From assembly GCA_044448685.1 (NCBI GenBank), contig JBIOHC010000006.1, positions 45,095-109,094 of the forward strand: a stretch of DNA of 64,000 bases, given 5' to 3'. The translations under genes and the position numbers were made by a program. This document shows positions 1 through 8,679 of this stretch, piece by piece. Numbering within the stretch: the stretch's first letter is position 1; every line of letters begins with the position of its first letter. Source of the stretch: Palsa-965 sp044448685. GTDB lineage: Bacteria; Bacteroidota; Bacteroidia; Palsa-965. The notes beneath the pieces are model-generated. The model saw nothing but the letters and a program-made list of their open reading frames with translations. It was not told the DNA's origin and did not search any database.

Positions 1-942
1 AGGTTCCATCCTCCAGCGTTCCATATTCATTTCCATCTGACGGATACGCTGTTCGGTACTCATGTGCAATACCCGCATGGTATTCTTGCCCACCTTGCCG
101 TCATCATCGAGGTAGTTTTTTTTCTGGAATATTTTCAGGGCTTTGGATATTTTAACGGAATCATTTCCTTTTACCGTCGAATCGTAATCGCCCATTTGAG
201 TCAGCATCTTTTTCAGGGACCGGTAAAACCCGGCCGTATCTTTTTCAATGGGGGACAGGGAATCCCAGGGTTGGGATTCCCATTGTTTGCGGTATTTAAC
301 AAGCTCTGTTTTTAGGAGTTTATACTGTTCCTGACGGGGTTCTATGGAGTCGAAACAAGCACGGAAGTTACCTTTCGCGATTGCTGAACGGAAGAGAGAA
401 TCCATTTTGAATCCTGTTTCATTGATTTTAAATTCAGGCAGGATAGTGTCTTTATGCAGGCGCCCCTTGCTTACATGGGTAGCGAATGTCAGAAATGCTT
501 CTGTAAGAAGTATATCTGATTGGGCCAGATTGACTGCATTGAACTTATTTGTTTTTGTGTCTTTTGCGGTGGAAACAAGGCTGTCGATCAGCTTTATCCG
601 GTAGTCTTTCGGAATCAGTCCGTAATCACGGGCGTTATGGAGCAGAGCGAGGAATGTGTCGGCTCGTTGATTCAGCTTACCGAAATGAGTCCATAAGCTC
701 GAAGGATTATCCTTTTGATATATTTTGTATAGAAAGCGTGTGGTGAGGATTTTACGACCTAGTATAGAGAATACCTTGCCTGTATCGGAACGGAACAGCT
801 GGTTGTTTATCTGTTTGCCCACATGGGCATCCATTTGTTCAGGTTTTTCAACCAGATCGCTTTGGGGTGTTTCCTGTTTGCACATACGGCAGGTTCCCAA
901 AGCGAAGGTGAAGAGAAGAATGAACAAAGAGGATTTCACCAT
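1..942 (-). CDS. Murein L,D-transpeptidase (YcbB/LdtD type), C-terminus cut by window edge
   Basis: The reading frame stays open from an ATG at 942 down to base 1, giving 314 codons without a stop, so the protein continues outside the window. It starts with a hydrophobic signal (MVKSSLFILLFTFALGTC) whose cysteine may be lipidated. The middle carries the scaffold typical of YcbB-like enzymes (LLTEAFLTFATHVSKGRL), followed by a peptidoglycan-binding-like segment (ALKIFQKKNYLDDDGKVG) and the family motif NMERWRM that precedes the YkuD catalytic domain. The catalytic domain with its cysteine is not visible. Family members make 3-3 cross-links in periplasmic peptidoglycan. The family call rests on these motifs; activity is inferred. 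Confidence 0.8.
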   Translation of the reverse strand, partial: MVKSSLFILLFTFALGTCRMCKQETPQSDLVEKPEQMDAHVGKQINNQLFRSDTGKVFSILGRKILTTRFLYKIYQKDNPSSLWTHFGKLNQRADTFLALLHNARDYGLIPKDYRIKLIDSLVSTAKDTKTNKFNAVNLAQSDILLTEAFLTFATHVSKGRLHKDTILPEFKINETGFKMDSLFRSAIAKGNFRACFDSIEPRQEQYKLLKTELVKYRKQWESQPWDSLSPIEKDTAGFYRSLKKMLTQMGDYDSTVKGNDSVKISKALKIFQKKNYLDDDGKVGKNTMRVLHMSTEQRIRQMEMNMERWRMEP

Positions 943-1002
943 ACAAAGGAAGATAATTCCATTGTATTCAACGCATCAATCAATCAAGAGTTGCAGGCAT
1001 TT

Positions 1003-1047
1003 AATAAAAAGAAAGACCTCCAGGGTTTTGGATACCCTGGAGGTCTT
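1003..1047 (-). terminator. Intrinsic terminator of the T9SS protein gene
   Basis: A perfect 14-bp inverted repeat (arms 1013-1026 and 1034-1047, loop 7 nt) is followed on the minus strand by a T-rich run at 1012-1003. It lies just after the stop of the gene at 1064-2017 and before the L,D-transpeptidase start. Confidence 0.85.
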
Positions 1048-1063
1048 GGGGGATAAAGCGTTG

Positions 1064-2017
1064 TTATTTAGTCACATTGAACTTACCTCTTGCCTGTATC
1101 ACGCCTTCCTTATTAAAGGCAGTATACAGATAAAGGCCGGAATCATACTTTCCGGTATTCATAACTGTATGATCTGAAGTGATATGCACCGTTTCAATGG
1201 TCCGGCCGCTCATATCGGTGATGGTGACGAGATCAACTTTCCCTGCATCCGTATTCAGATTCAGTTCTGTATTGGCCGGGTTAGGGTAGGTACTGAAGTG
1301 AACCAGGTTCGGGTATTCCTGTATTCCGTTGATTCCGGTAAAAGCAAGAGCATCAACAAGTAATACACTTCCGGGAGCTGCCTTTTTACGGTTGTAGCTG
1401 GAAGTGAATATGATTGTAACTGAATCAGGAACCAGGGTTGGATTGGTATAGTTAAGACTGAAGCTGTGTGCGCTCCATACACTGCTTGGCGGAATATTCA
1501 CTGCATTTTGCGAAATGATGGTACGAACTCCGCCAACCCTTTTGGTAAGCTGCACAACCACATAGGCTGAATCGGATCCCGATGCCGGAGTGTATTGGGT
1601 TTCATAGGAAAAGGTTTGTGGTTTATCAGTGTAAGGAGCCCCTGGCACAAGATAAGGAGCAGAAGTTTTAACAGTCCCCAATAACAGCATACCTACTGTA
1701 TCGGCAACAGCCGGATATGTTGGATTTCCACAACCTGTACAAGCGGATGGGGAAATATTGACCGTAGTGATCTGTGCAGAAGCTGTATGTAAGAAAGGAG
1801 AGGATGTATATTTGGTAACAGAGACGGGATCAGCCGGGTTCATAAATGAAGAGCAGAATACATTTTCACTTACCCAGCCAGTAGGCTCCTGAGGCTCATT
1901 AAGGGGAGCTGTACTTCCCCAGGTTTCCATATCACCATTCGGAACGGCCGCCGGGGTTTGAGCATTAACATATGCTGCACCGCTGATTGCGAGCATAGAA
2001 AGTATCAGTTTTTTCAT
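1064..2017 (-). CDS. Secreted protein with T9SS type A sorting domain
   Basis: A protein of 317 residues with a clear signal peptide (MKKLILSMLAISGAAYVNAQ) and a C-terminal type IX sorting domain: TYPNPANTELNL, then GRTIETV, GLYLYTAF and a final basic strand ending FNVTK. The N-terminal part begins PNGDMETWG and PTGW, a pattern common in secreted Bacteroidota proteins with a PCMD-like or carbohydrate-binding beta fold. No catalytic motif was recognised. It is probably exported by Sec, crosses the outer membrane through the T9SS and is attached to the surface or released. It appears monocistronic, with a TATATTTG box upstream and a terminator downstream. Confidence 0.85.
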   Translation of the reverse strand: MKKLILSMLAISGAAYVNAQTPAAVPNGDMETWGSTAPLNEPQEPTGWVSENVFCSSFMNPADPVSVTKYTSSPFLHTASAQITTVNISPSACTGCGNPTYPAVADTVGMLLLGTVKTSAPYLVPGAPYTDKPQTFSYETQYTPASGSDSAYVVVQLTKRVGGVRTIISQNAVNIPPSSVWSAHSFSLNYTNPTLVPDSVTIIFTSSYNRKKAAPGSVLLVDALAFTGINGIQEYPNLVHFSTYPNPANTELNLNTDAGKVDLVTITDMSGRTIETVHITSDHTVMNTGKYDSGLYLYTAFNKEGVIQARGKFNVTK

Positions 2018-2039
2018 TTGAGGGTTTTGTTTATTCTTT

Positions 2040-2047
2040 CAAATATA
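2040..2047 (-). promoter_or_regulatory. Bacteroidota -7 box TATATTTG upstream of T9SS gene
   Basis: TATATTTG on the minus strand matches TAnnTTTG and lies 22 bases before the start codon at 2017. No clear -33 TTTG is visible. Confidence 0.55.
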
Positions 2048-2132
2048 TTACTAAAGCATAGAACTAGGAAATATTGGCTCTAAATAAAACAGGTTATTCC
2101 AGGACGTCCGAGCAGGATAAGATTGACAAAAA

Positions 2133-3977
2133 TTATGCAAAGCTTTGAAGATCATATAGTTTCCTGTACACCCCTCCCTTTTCTAGGAGTTCGTTATGCC
2201 TGCCTCTTTCTACGATTTCACCTTTTTGCATAACAATAATTTCATCTGCGTGCTGGATTGTGGAGAGTCTGTGGGCAATGATAACCGAAGTCCTGTTCTG
2301 CATCAGCTTGTTGAGAGCATCCTGTACAAGGCGTTCTGATTCTGTATCCAAAGCAGATGTTGCTTCATCCAGAATGAGGATAGGAGGGTTTTTAAGTACA
2401 GCCCTGGCAATACTGATACGCTGACGCTGACCACCGCTGAGCTTACCGCCCCGGTCCCCAATATTCGTCAGATAGGTATCCGGCATCTGGCTGATAAACT
2501 CATGGGCATTGGCAATACGTGCGGCTTCCATCACCTGTTCCAGTTTTGCTCCGGGTGTTCCGAAAGCTATATTATTGAATACGGTATCATTGAACAGGAT
2601 ACTTTCCTGGGTTACTATACCCAACAAGGCTCGCAGATCATTCACCGTTGTATCACGTATATCTGTTCCATCTATACATACAGACCCTTGATCGGTATCA
2701 TAAAACCTTGGCAGCATATCGGCCAGGGTGGTTTTACCCGATCCGCTTTGCCCAACCAGAGCAATGGTCTTTCCTTTTTCAATTTTCAGGTTGATGTTTT
2801 TAAGCACATAGCCTTCATCTCCCTTGGTGTAAGCAAAAAACACATTTTTATATTCAATTTCTTTGTTAAATGTTTGCACAGTCACGGTTTGTGCTTTTTC
2901 CTTTATGGTATTCTCGGCTTTTAGAATCATGTCTATCCGGTCCATCGATGCCACCCCTTTTTGCACATTGGAATAAGCTCCGGTAAGTGTTTTGGCGGGG
3001 GTGATGATCTGGGAAAAAGTGATTACATAGAAAATAAACTGCTCTCCGCCCAGGTGGTGGTCAAATACCATGACCCCACCCAGATACATCACCAGCATCA
3101 TGATGACAGAGCCAAGGAATTCACTTACGGGAGATGCCAGATCGACCTTTCGATAGGTACTGATACTTTCCTTTGTATACTGGTTATTGACGACCGAGAA
3201 TTTCTCCTTCATCTTTTTCTCGGCATTGAATCCTTTGATGATACGAAGCCCTCCAAGGGTCTCTTCCATGATGGAAAACAGGCTGCCCAGTTCTTTTTTG
3301 GCTTTCCCGGATGATCGCTTAAGGCTCTTGCCGATTAGTGAGATGAGACCGGCACTTATCGGTAAGAGAATTACGACATAAAGGGTGAGTTGAGGACTTA
3401 CATAGATTATAGTGCCCAGCAAAATAAGGATATTGATAGGGTCCCGGAAAATCATTTCCAGGGAGCCCATCACAGACCATTCAATCTCCTGTACGTCGGA
3501 AGTGATGCGTGACATGATATCTCCTTTCCTTTCGTTTGAATAGTAGGAAAGAGGTAATTCAACAGATTTGGAATAAATGGAATTACGCAGGTCGCGGACC
3601 ACCCCATTGCGTATTGGAGCCAGAAAATACATGCCCAGGTAGCGGAACAGGGTTTTGAAAAGAAAGACAACAGCACCAATAATACATATACAAACGAGGG
3701 TATAGACTTTCCCTTTGTCAAGTATAAGGGAGCTAAGCTCATAATTGAAATAACCGGAAATGGCATCAATACTAGGTCCGAGTACAGGTTTTCCCTTGGC
3801 TACAATTTCCTGATAACGGGTAGTTCCGTCTCTTATCAGTAACTGGAGAAAAGGCAGGATCATAACGAGGGAAAAGACACCAAAGATGACGGAGAAAAGA
3901 TTGCAAATAATGTTTCCTATACCGTAGCTCCAATAGCCAGGCATATATTTTTTCAATACCCCGAAAATACTTTTCAT
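2133..3977 (-). CDS. ABC exporter, fused permease-ATPase (MsbA-like)
   Basis: A 614-residue half-transporter of normal family length. Residues 1-340 form a six-helix ABC_membrane domain. The nucleotide-binding domain has Walker A GQSGSGKT (409-416), signature LSGGQ (513-517), Walker B ILILDE (533-538) and the H-loop histidine at 569. Such proteins act as homodimers in the inner membrane; many Bacteroidota copies are annotated as MsbA-like lipid A flippases, but substrate cannot be read from sequence. The -7 box ends only six bases before the start codon, so the mRNA may be leaderless. The gene is divergent from rbfA. Confidence 0.9.
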   Translation of the reverse strand: MKSIFGVLKKYMPGYWSYGIGNIICNLFSVIFGVFSLVMILPFLQLLIRDGTTRYQEIVAKGKPVLGPSIDAISGYFNYELSSLILDKGKVYTLVCICIIGAVVFLFKTLFRYLGMYFLAPIRNGVVRDLRNSIYSKSVELPLSYYSNERKGDIMSRITSDVQEIEWSVMGSLEMIFRDPINILILLGTIIYVSPQLTLYVVILLPISAGLISLIGKSLKRSSGKAKKELGSLFSIMEETLGGLRIIKGFNAEKKMKEKFSVVNNQYTKESISTYRKVDLASPVSEFLGSVIMMLVMYLGGVMVFDHHLGGEQFIFYVITFSQIITPAKTLTGAYSNVQKGVASMDRIDMILKAENTIKEKAQTVTVQTFNKEIEYKNVFFAYTKGDEGYVLKNINLKIEKGKTIALVGQSGSGKTTLADMLPRFYDTDQGSVCIDGTDIRDTTVNDLRALLGIVTQESILFNDTVFNNIAFGTPGAKLEQVMEAARIANAHEFISQMPDTYLTNIGDRGGKLSGGQRQRISIARAVLKNPPILILDEATSALDTESERLVQDALNKLMQNRTSVIIAHRLSTIQHADEIIVMQKGEIVERGRHNELLEKGGVYRKLYDLQSFA

Positions 3978-3982
3978 TCAGG

Positions 3983-3990
3983 CAAAGATA
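3983..3990 (-). promoter_or_regulatory. -7 box TATCTTTG of the ABC exporter
   Basis: TATCTTTG on the minus strand; the expected transcription start about 7 bases downstream falls at the ATG (3977), predicting a leaderless or near-leaderless mRNA. A TTG lies upstream, but at a longer than usual spacing of about 24 bases. Confidence 0.55.
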
Positions 3991-4072
3991 ATATTTCCTC
4001 AGGAAGGCCTGTCCCAAAAATGGTTAAGACCCCGGGTAAACAGATAGTTACCTGTAATTCCCCCGGAAATTG

Positions 4073-4080
4073 TATTTTTG
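4073..4080 (+). promoter_or_regulatory. -7 box TATTTTTG of rbfA
   Basis: TATTTTTG matches TAnnTTTG and ends 5 bases before the ATG at 4086. This supports that ATG as the true start and suggests a very short leader. Confidence 0.5.
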
Positions 4081-4085
4081 CCCCC

Positions 4086-4424
4086 ATGGATTCAACCCGT
4101 CAGCTAAAAGTTTCCCGGCTTATTCAGAAAGAACTGGGTACTTATTTTCAGCGTGATGCTAAAAACCAGTTCGGTCCGGTCATGATTACTGTGACCCAGG
4201 TACGTATTAGTCCTGATCTGGGTATCGCCAAAGTGCATGTAAGTCTTTTTCCGGTTAAGAATAAGGAAGAAGTGTTGCAAAGTATCAAGGCCAAAACCTT
4301 TGAAATCAGAAAAGCCTTAGGTATGATGATCAAAAAGCAGGTAAGGATTGTTCCCAACCTGGTATTCTTTCTGGATGATTCCATTGATTACGCTCAACAT
4401 ATTGAAGAGTTATTGAAGAAATAA
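4086..4424 (+). CDS. rbfA: Ribosome-binding factor A
   Basis: A 112-residue protein with the RbfA KH-like fold: N-terminal STRQLKVSRLIQKELG, central VRISPDLGIAKVHVSLFP and C-terminal VPNLVFFLDDSIDYAQHIEEL. RbfA binds the 30S subunit and helps mature the 5' end of 16S rRNA, notably in the cold. An in-frame ATG exists at 4020, but the extra 22 residues do not resemble the family and the -7 box lies inside that stretch, so I chose 4086. The stop codon abuts the inverted repeat element that follows. Confidence 0.93.
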   Translation: MDSTRQLKVSRLIQKELGTYFQRDAKNQFGPVMITVTQVRISPDLGIAKVHVSLFPVKNKEEVLQSIKAKTFEIRKALGMMIKKQVRIVPNLVFFLDDSIDYAQHIEELLKK

Positions 4425-4580
4425 ATAGAATTAAGATATATGTTTCCCGGATTATGATTTGAAAAAGGTGTTAGAGCATAATAAAATAAGACTCAATATT
4501 TCAAATTTGTAGTCCTGGTTAATGAGTGATGACAAAATTTAAATTATAATCCGGGAAGCATATATCTTAATTCATAAATC
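4421..4580. repeat. MITE-like element: 33-bp terminal inverted repeats around an 80-nt centre
   Basis: Arms 4428-4460 and 4541-4573 are inverted copies differing at two of 33 positions; both differences become G-U pairs in RNA, so a transcript could form a continuous 33-bp stem. The flanks read ATAAATA (4421-4427) and ATAAATC (4574-4580), a possible 6-7 bp target duplication. The element sits directly on the rbfA stop codon and has no coding frame. It may be a small non-autonomous mobile element or a strong transcript-end structure. Confidence 0.6.
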
Positions 4581-4591
4581 CTAAATAAAAA

Positions 4592-5398
4592 GTGCATTAC
4601 GATCCTATTAAACGCAGTCTGGGAAATGTATTCAACCGCTCACCGTTCCTGCGCAAAGTATTCTATCATTTGCTCGATCTGCTTTTACTGCGTGCCTGGC
4701 ACATTCATAACGAACTGAAGAAATGGGCCCAGGGTAAGGGGAGTAATATACAAATTCTGGATGCTGGTGCCGGTTTCGGGCAGCACAGCTTTTATATGAG
4801 TGGGATGAATCCCAACTGGAATATCCTTGCTGTTGATGTGAAACAGGAGCAGGTTGAAGATTGTAACAGATTCTTTGCAAGCATAGGCCGAAAGAATGTT
4901 CATTTTGAAGTGGCCGACCTGACTATTTTTAAACAGGAAAACAAATACGACCTCGCTCTGTCTGTTGATGTGATGGAACATATTCTGGAAGATGTGGCTG
5001 TATTTAAAAATATCAGCGCTTCTCTCAAACCGGGTGGCATGCTGCTTATCTCCACTCCTTCAGATCAGGGAGGATCGGATGTACAAGGCGACGGGGAGAC
5101 TTCCTTTATTGAAGAGCATGTACGCGACGGATACAATATCAAGGATATAGAAGTTAAGTTGCTCAGTTCAGGATTTTCCAAAGTTGAAGCCCGGTATGAT
5201 TACGGAACACCCGGCAAAATTTCCTGGAAGCTGAGCATGAAGTACCCTATACAGACGCTGGGATTCAGTAAGCTCTTCTTTATCATTTTGCCGGTATATT
5301 ATCTTGTCACGTATCCTTTTGCCTTTCTGTTGAATTATATGGATACGGTCCAGACGCATAAAACAGGTACCGGACTTATTGTGAAGGCCTGGAAATAG
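4592..5398 (+). CDS. Class I SAM-dependent methyltransferase
   Basis: A 268-residue protein with a Rossmann-type methyltransferase domain at about 45-170: motif I ILDAGAGFGQHS, acidic residue in LAVDVKQEQ, VDVMEHILEDV and LKPGGMLLISTPS. The C-terminal 80 residues hold a hydrophobic segment (LFFIILPVYYLVTYPFAFLL) that may anchor it to the inner membrane. The substrate is unknown; lipid or polysaccharide precursors are possible given the membrane-associated tail. It stands between rbfA and a LolC/E-like gene with 17 bases to the latter, so the two may be co-transcribed. Confidence 0.85.
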   Translation: MHYDPIKRSLGNVFNRSPFLRKVFYHLLDLLLLRAWHIHNELKKWAQGKGSNIQILDAGAGFGQHSFYMSGMNPNWNILAVDVKQEQVEDCNRFFASIGRKNVHFEVADLTIFKQENKYDLALSVDVMEHILEDVAVFKNISASLKPGGMLLISTPSDQGGSDVQGDGETSFIEEHVRDGYNIKDIEVKLLSSGFSKVEARYDYGTPGKISWKLSMKYPIQTLGFSKLFFIILPVYYLVTYPFAFLLNYMDTVQTHKTGTGLIVKAWK

Positions 5399-5415
5399 CC
5401 TGATAAAAGCAATAC

Positions 5416-6645
5416 ATGCAATTACCTTTTTTTGTTGCCCGGCGCTACCTCGTTTCCAAAAAATCGCATAATGCGATTAATGTAATCACGATCATTTCGG
5501 TAGTTTGTGTGGGTGTTGTGACCATAGCGCTGGTCATTATACTCAGCGCCCTGAATGGGCTCACCAACCTGGTCGAGAGCTTATACAATTCCTTCAATAC
5601 CGATATACAGGTTACCGTCAAAGCCGGAAAGACTTTTGAAATGGATTCCATCCAGCTGAATAAGATAACCCACCTGAAAGGAGTGGCAAATTATTCAGAA
5701 GTGCTGGAAGAGAATGCACTTCTGAATTATGACGACCGCCAAATCCTGGCCACGATGAAAGGGGTAGGACCATCTTATCAAAAGATGACTTCGTTCGACA
5801 CCCTCATGCGTAAAGGGGATTTTAAACTCGAACAAGATAGTATTTCTTATACCGTACTAGGCAGAGGCCTGGCTCAGAAACTAGAACTCCCTGTTGAGAA
5901 TAATTATATACCGCTTAAAATATATGTTCCCAAAAAAGGGGTGGAGCTGAGCCTGAATCCATCTAACCTGGAGGAACCATTCAATAAAAAAAATGCCATC
6001 GTAGCCGGGGCATTCTCTATAAACGATGATTTCGATTATAAGTATATGATCGTTTCCCTTGCTTTTGCCCGTAAAATGCTGGAACAACCCAGGGCTTCCT
6101 CCTCCATTGAAATAAGTCTGCAGCCCGGGTCTGACAAGAAAGCCATACAGGAAGAAATCAAGACCATATTGGGTGATACGTTTATGGTCAAGAACCGCTA
6201 CCAGCAAAACGAACTCCTGTTCAAGACCCTTCAGAGTGAAAAGCTGTGGACTTTCATGATCCTCGTCTTCGTACTCATCATTGCCACCTTCAATATCATT
6301 GGCTCACTAACCATGCTTATTATTGAAAAGAAGGAAGATATTGGCACCCTTTCGAGTATGGGAGCTGATGTAAGTCTGATCCGAAAGATCTTTTTTACCG
6401 AAGGCCTGCTCATTTCCTTCTTCGGATCAATTGCCGGGTTGGTGATAGGTGTTGTCATTTGTCTCTTACAAGAACATTATGGCTGGGTACAATTCGGTGA
6501 AGGCTTTGTGGTTAAGGCCTATCCCATAGCTATTCAGTTGGTTGACCTCATCGCTATTCTTGCCTTCGTCATGCTTATAGGCTTCCTCGCAGCCTGGTAC
6601 CCGGTAAGGGTGTTTACCCGGAAACACATCAAGCTTCCTAACTGA
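5416..6645 (+). CDS. FtsX-type ABC permease, LolC/LolE-like
   Basis: A 409-residue protein starting with the family signature FFVARRYLVSKKSHNAIN and a first membrane helix at about 20-45, followed by a large periplasmic MacB-like domain and an FtsX domain with three helices in the last 140 residues. The architecture matches lipoprotein-releasing permeases that work with a LolD-type ATPase to move lipoproteins from the inner to the outer membrane. No ATPase gene is adjacent, which is common in Bacteroidota. It could be a different MacB-like exporter. Confidence 0.85.
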   Translation: MQLPFFVARRYLVSKKSHNAINVITIISVVCVGVVTIALVIILSALNGLTNLVESLYNSFNTDIQVTVKAGKTFEMDSIQLNKITHLKGVANYSEVLEENALLNYDDRQILATMKGVGPSYQKMTSFDTLMRKGDFKLEQDSISYTVLGRGLAQKLELPVENNYIPLKIYVPKKGVELSLNPSNLEEPFNKKNAIVAGAFSINDDFDYKYMIVSLAFARKMLEQPRASSSIEISLQPGSDKKAIQEEIKTILGDTFMVKNRYQQNELLFKTLQSEKLWTFMILVFVLIIATFNIIGSLTMLIIEKKEDIGTLSSMGADVSLIRKIFFTEGLLISFFGSIAGLVIGVVICLLQEHYGWVQFGEGFVVKAYPIAIQLVDLIAILAFVMLIGFLAAWYPVRVFTRKHIKLPN

Positions 6646-6681
6646 TTTCACTGAACACATAGTGCCAATACACAATTTATC

Positions 6682-6773
6682 AGGTCTCGGACATAGAATC
6701 TGAGGTCTCGGACGTTGTTTTAGATGTCTCGGATGTAGTATATGAAGTCTAAAAAAGCGAATTCAATGTCTGG
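6682..6773. repeat. Five degenerate repeats with exact 21-bp period
   Basis: Units begin at 6682, 6703, 6724, 6745 and 6766. The first two share AGGTCTCGG, the third is ATGTCTCGG, the fourth keeps only AAGTCT and the fifth reads ATGTCTGG. Only the nine-base core is conserved, while the twelve-base linkers vary. It lies between the ends of two convergent genes and encodes nothing obvious. Confidence 0.6.
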
Positions 6774-6782
6774 AAGAAGCGG

Positions 6783-8624
6783 TTACTCCTTCACAAACCT
6801 CTTCGTAAACTCTTGCTTTTCGCCATTGCTTATTCGGAGTATATAAACACCTTTAGTCAGCGGGCTTACACAAAAGCTGAACAGATTTTGTCCTGCCTTT
6901 ACTTTATCCCTGCCGAGTAGTTTCACCAATCTGCCCTGCATATCATATACTTCAAAAGATAAGTAAGCCTGCTGATCCAGATTGAAACTTACATTCATTG
7001 TTTCACCCAGTGGGTTAGGGTAGAGGGTGGAGGATGCCTGAGCTGTCTTTTCCACAATACCTGCAGGTGAGTATGCGAGTTCGGCAATCCAGGTTGAGTT
7101 TTGATGGGCTGCTGTGCCATACAATCCATTTACCCATACTACTCCGGGCTGATCGTATTTGCGTTGTGAGCCTGAATAATCTCCCCATCGCTGTGTGCCG
7201 GCCAGGATGTTCATGTATCCAAGCCCTTGTTTGAGGAGGGTGTGTACGGAATAGGTTCCATTCCCATCGTAAGCAATGGCTGAAAACCCGGGATCAATGC
7301 TAAGTGCTGAATGATCAAAACTGATCATGGATGAATTATCTGTCGGACTCTGACCTGTATATGAAATATTCGGATATCCGTAATAGAGCAAAGTATCGCC
7401 CAGTATATGGGCACTCAGTACAGGGGTGGTGTTCACATTGCGAATGGTACCGTGATATACTCCGGTTTTGCCATGAGCTGTATCCAGGGTATTGCATACA
7501 AACTGGATCTGGTTGTTTTCAATAAAAGCGCCCAATATGCGGCTGTCGTTTGTAGCGATATAACTACTAATAGAAGGACCTGGCTGCCTGGCGCTGGTGG
7601 GCATAAAATAGGCATGACCGGTTATCAGGGACGATTCGGTTACAGTCAAACCTGCTGCTCCTGTCGTATCGGTGACATGCACCAGGAAGACAGTATCGTT
7701 TTTGGAATCCAGATTACGGTCGCTCAGAAAATACATACCTGGTCCGGTAACCATGCTGCCTCCTTTCACCGGGCAAAGGTTACGAATACCTCTTCCGTTA
7801 TACTGAATGCCTGTATGCAGCAATGAGCCCAGAGAGGCGCCGGTAAAACCACTTTGTTTATTAATCTGCCAGATAATGCTTTGTACCCAGCCTGTTTGCC
7901 AGCTCATATTATTCTTAAGCAGATTTACGGTGATGAAGAGTTCTTTATCGCTTACTGCCAGGGCAGGATAGTCAGTCCACAAATGATTATTGAGGGGATT
8001 GCCGGGCAGGGAATAAAAATTCCATGTTCCGTTCGGATCACCGGTTTGTGAAAAAGCAACAGTAATACTTGTTGTCGAATCCGTACTTCCGTTCAGAAAT
8101 ACACAAATGAAACGGTCTGCACCTGGATCGTATATCACCTTCGGGTCATAATTGAAATTTGGGTTGGGCAAGGCACTTGAAAAGGCAGAAAGGCTTTGGG
8201 TGCCTAGTGCAGCAGCTGTGCCGAGGTCGTATTTAAAAATGGTGGAGTTTTGAACCGATACCAGTTTGCCCCCGTTGGAAACAGCCAGTTCATTATCATT
8301 CGGTACGCTGTTATTATAGGTATTGCCCTGGAAATTGCGGTTAAGCAGGGGGGCTGGAGCAGTGGCAGTTTGCATTTCCCGTTGGGCATGTTCAGAACCC
8401 GCATAGACATGTTCGAGGCTGTCCTTGATGGCATTCACTCTTTGTTGTTCAGAGCCTGGAATAGGAGAAGGCATTTCCAGATTACGGAGCACAGGGTTCC
8501 AGTCTTCCTTTACCTGGCCCACATTCAGGGTGGCTTTCAGGGGGAATACAAAGGGATGTATGTTCTGAGAAGAGATCAGGTTTACACACAGGACAAGGAG
8601 CAGGGGTGTAAGCAGTTTTTTCAT
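6783..8624 (-). CDS. Large secreted protein with T9SS type A sorting domain
   Basis: A 613-residue protein with a signal peptide (MKKLLTPLLLVLCVNLISSQ) and a C-terminal sorting domain: LYPNPLGETMNVSF, YDMQGRLVKLL, GVYILRISNG and a basic end KRFVKE. The body (about 90-530) has repeated aromatic/glycine strands such as YDPGADRFICVFLNGS and WTDYPALAVSDKELFITVNL, consistent with a beta-propeller, but no enzyme motif was recognised. It is likely displayed on or released from the cell surface by the T9SS. No standard promoter box was found upstream. Confidence 0.8.
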   Translation of the reverse strand: MKKLLTPLLLVLCVNLISSQNIHPFVFPLKATLNVGQVKEDWNPVLRNLEMPSPIPGSEQQRVNAIKDSLEHVYAGSEHAQREMQTATAPAPLLNRNFQGNTYNNSVPNDNELAVSNGGKLVSVQNSTIFKYDLGTAAALGTQSLSAFSSALPNPNFNYDPKVIYDPGADRFICVFLNGSTDSTTSITVAFSQTGDPNGTWNFYSLPGNPLNNHLWTDYPALAVSDKELFITVNLLKNNMSWQTGWVQSIIWQINKQSGFTGASLGSLLHTGIQYNGRGIRNLCPVKGGSMVTGPGMYFLSDRNLDSKNDTVFLVHVTDTTGAAGLTVTESSLITGHAYFMPTSARQPGPSISSYIATNDSRILGAFIENNQIQFVCNTLDTAHGKTGVYHGTIRNVNTTPVLSAHILGDTLLYYGYPNISYTGQSPTDNSSMISFDHSALSIDPGFSAIAYDGNGTYSVHTLLKQGLGYMNILAGTQRWGDYSGSQRKYDQPGVVWVNGLYGTAAHQNSTWIAELAYSPAGIVEKTAQASSTLYPNPLGETMNVSFNLDQQAYLSFEVYDMQGRLVKLLGRDKVKAGQNLFSFCVSPLTKGVYILRISNGEKQEFTKRFVKE

Positions 8625-8679
8625 GTTTTGTAATTAGAAGGGTAAAATAGGAAATCAGCAGGAAGCTGCCAAACCAAAA

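Noticed and set aside
725..1177. Plus-strand open frames in the first 1.2 kb
   Set aside because: They are shadows of the L,D-transpeptidase and T9SS genes on the minus strand.
4020..4085. Longer RbfA start
   Set aside because: The added residues are unlike RbfA and the -7 box lies inside them.
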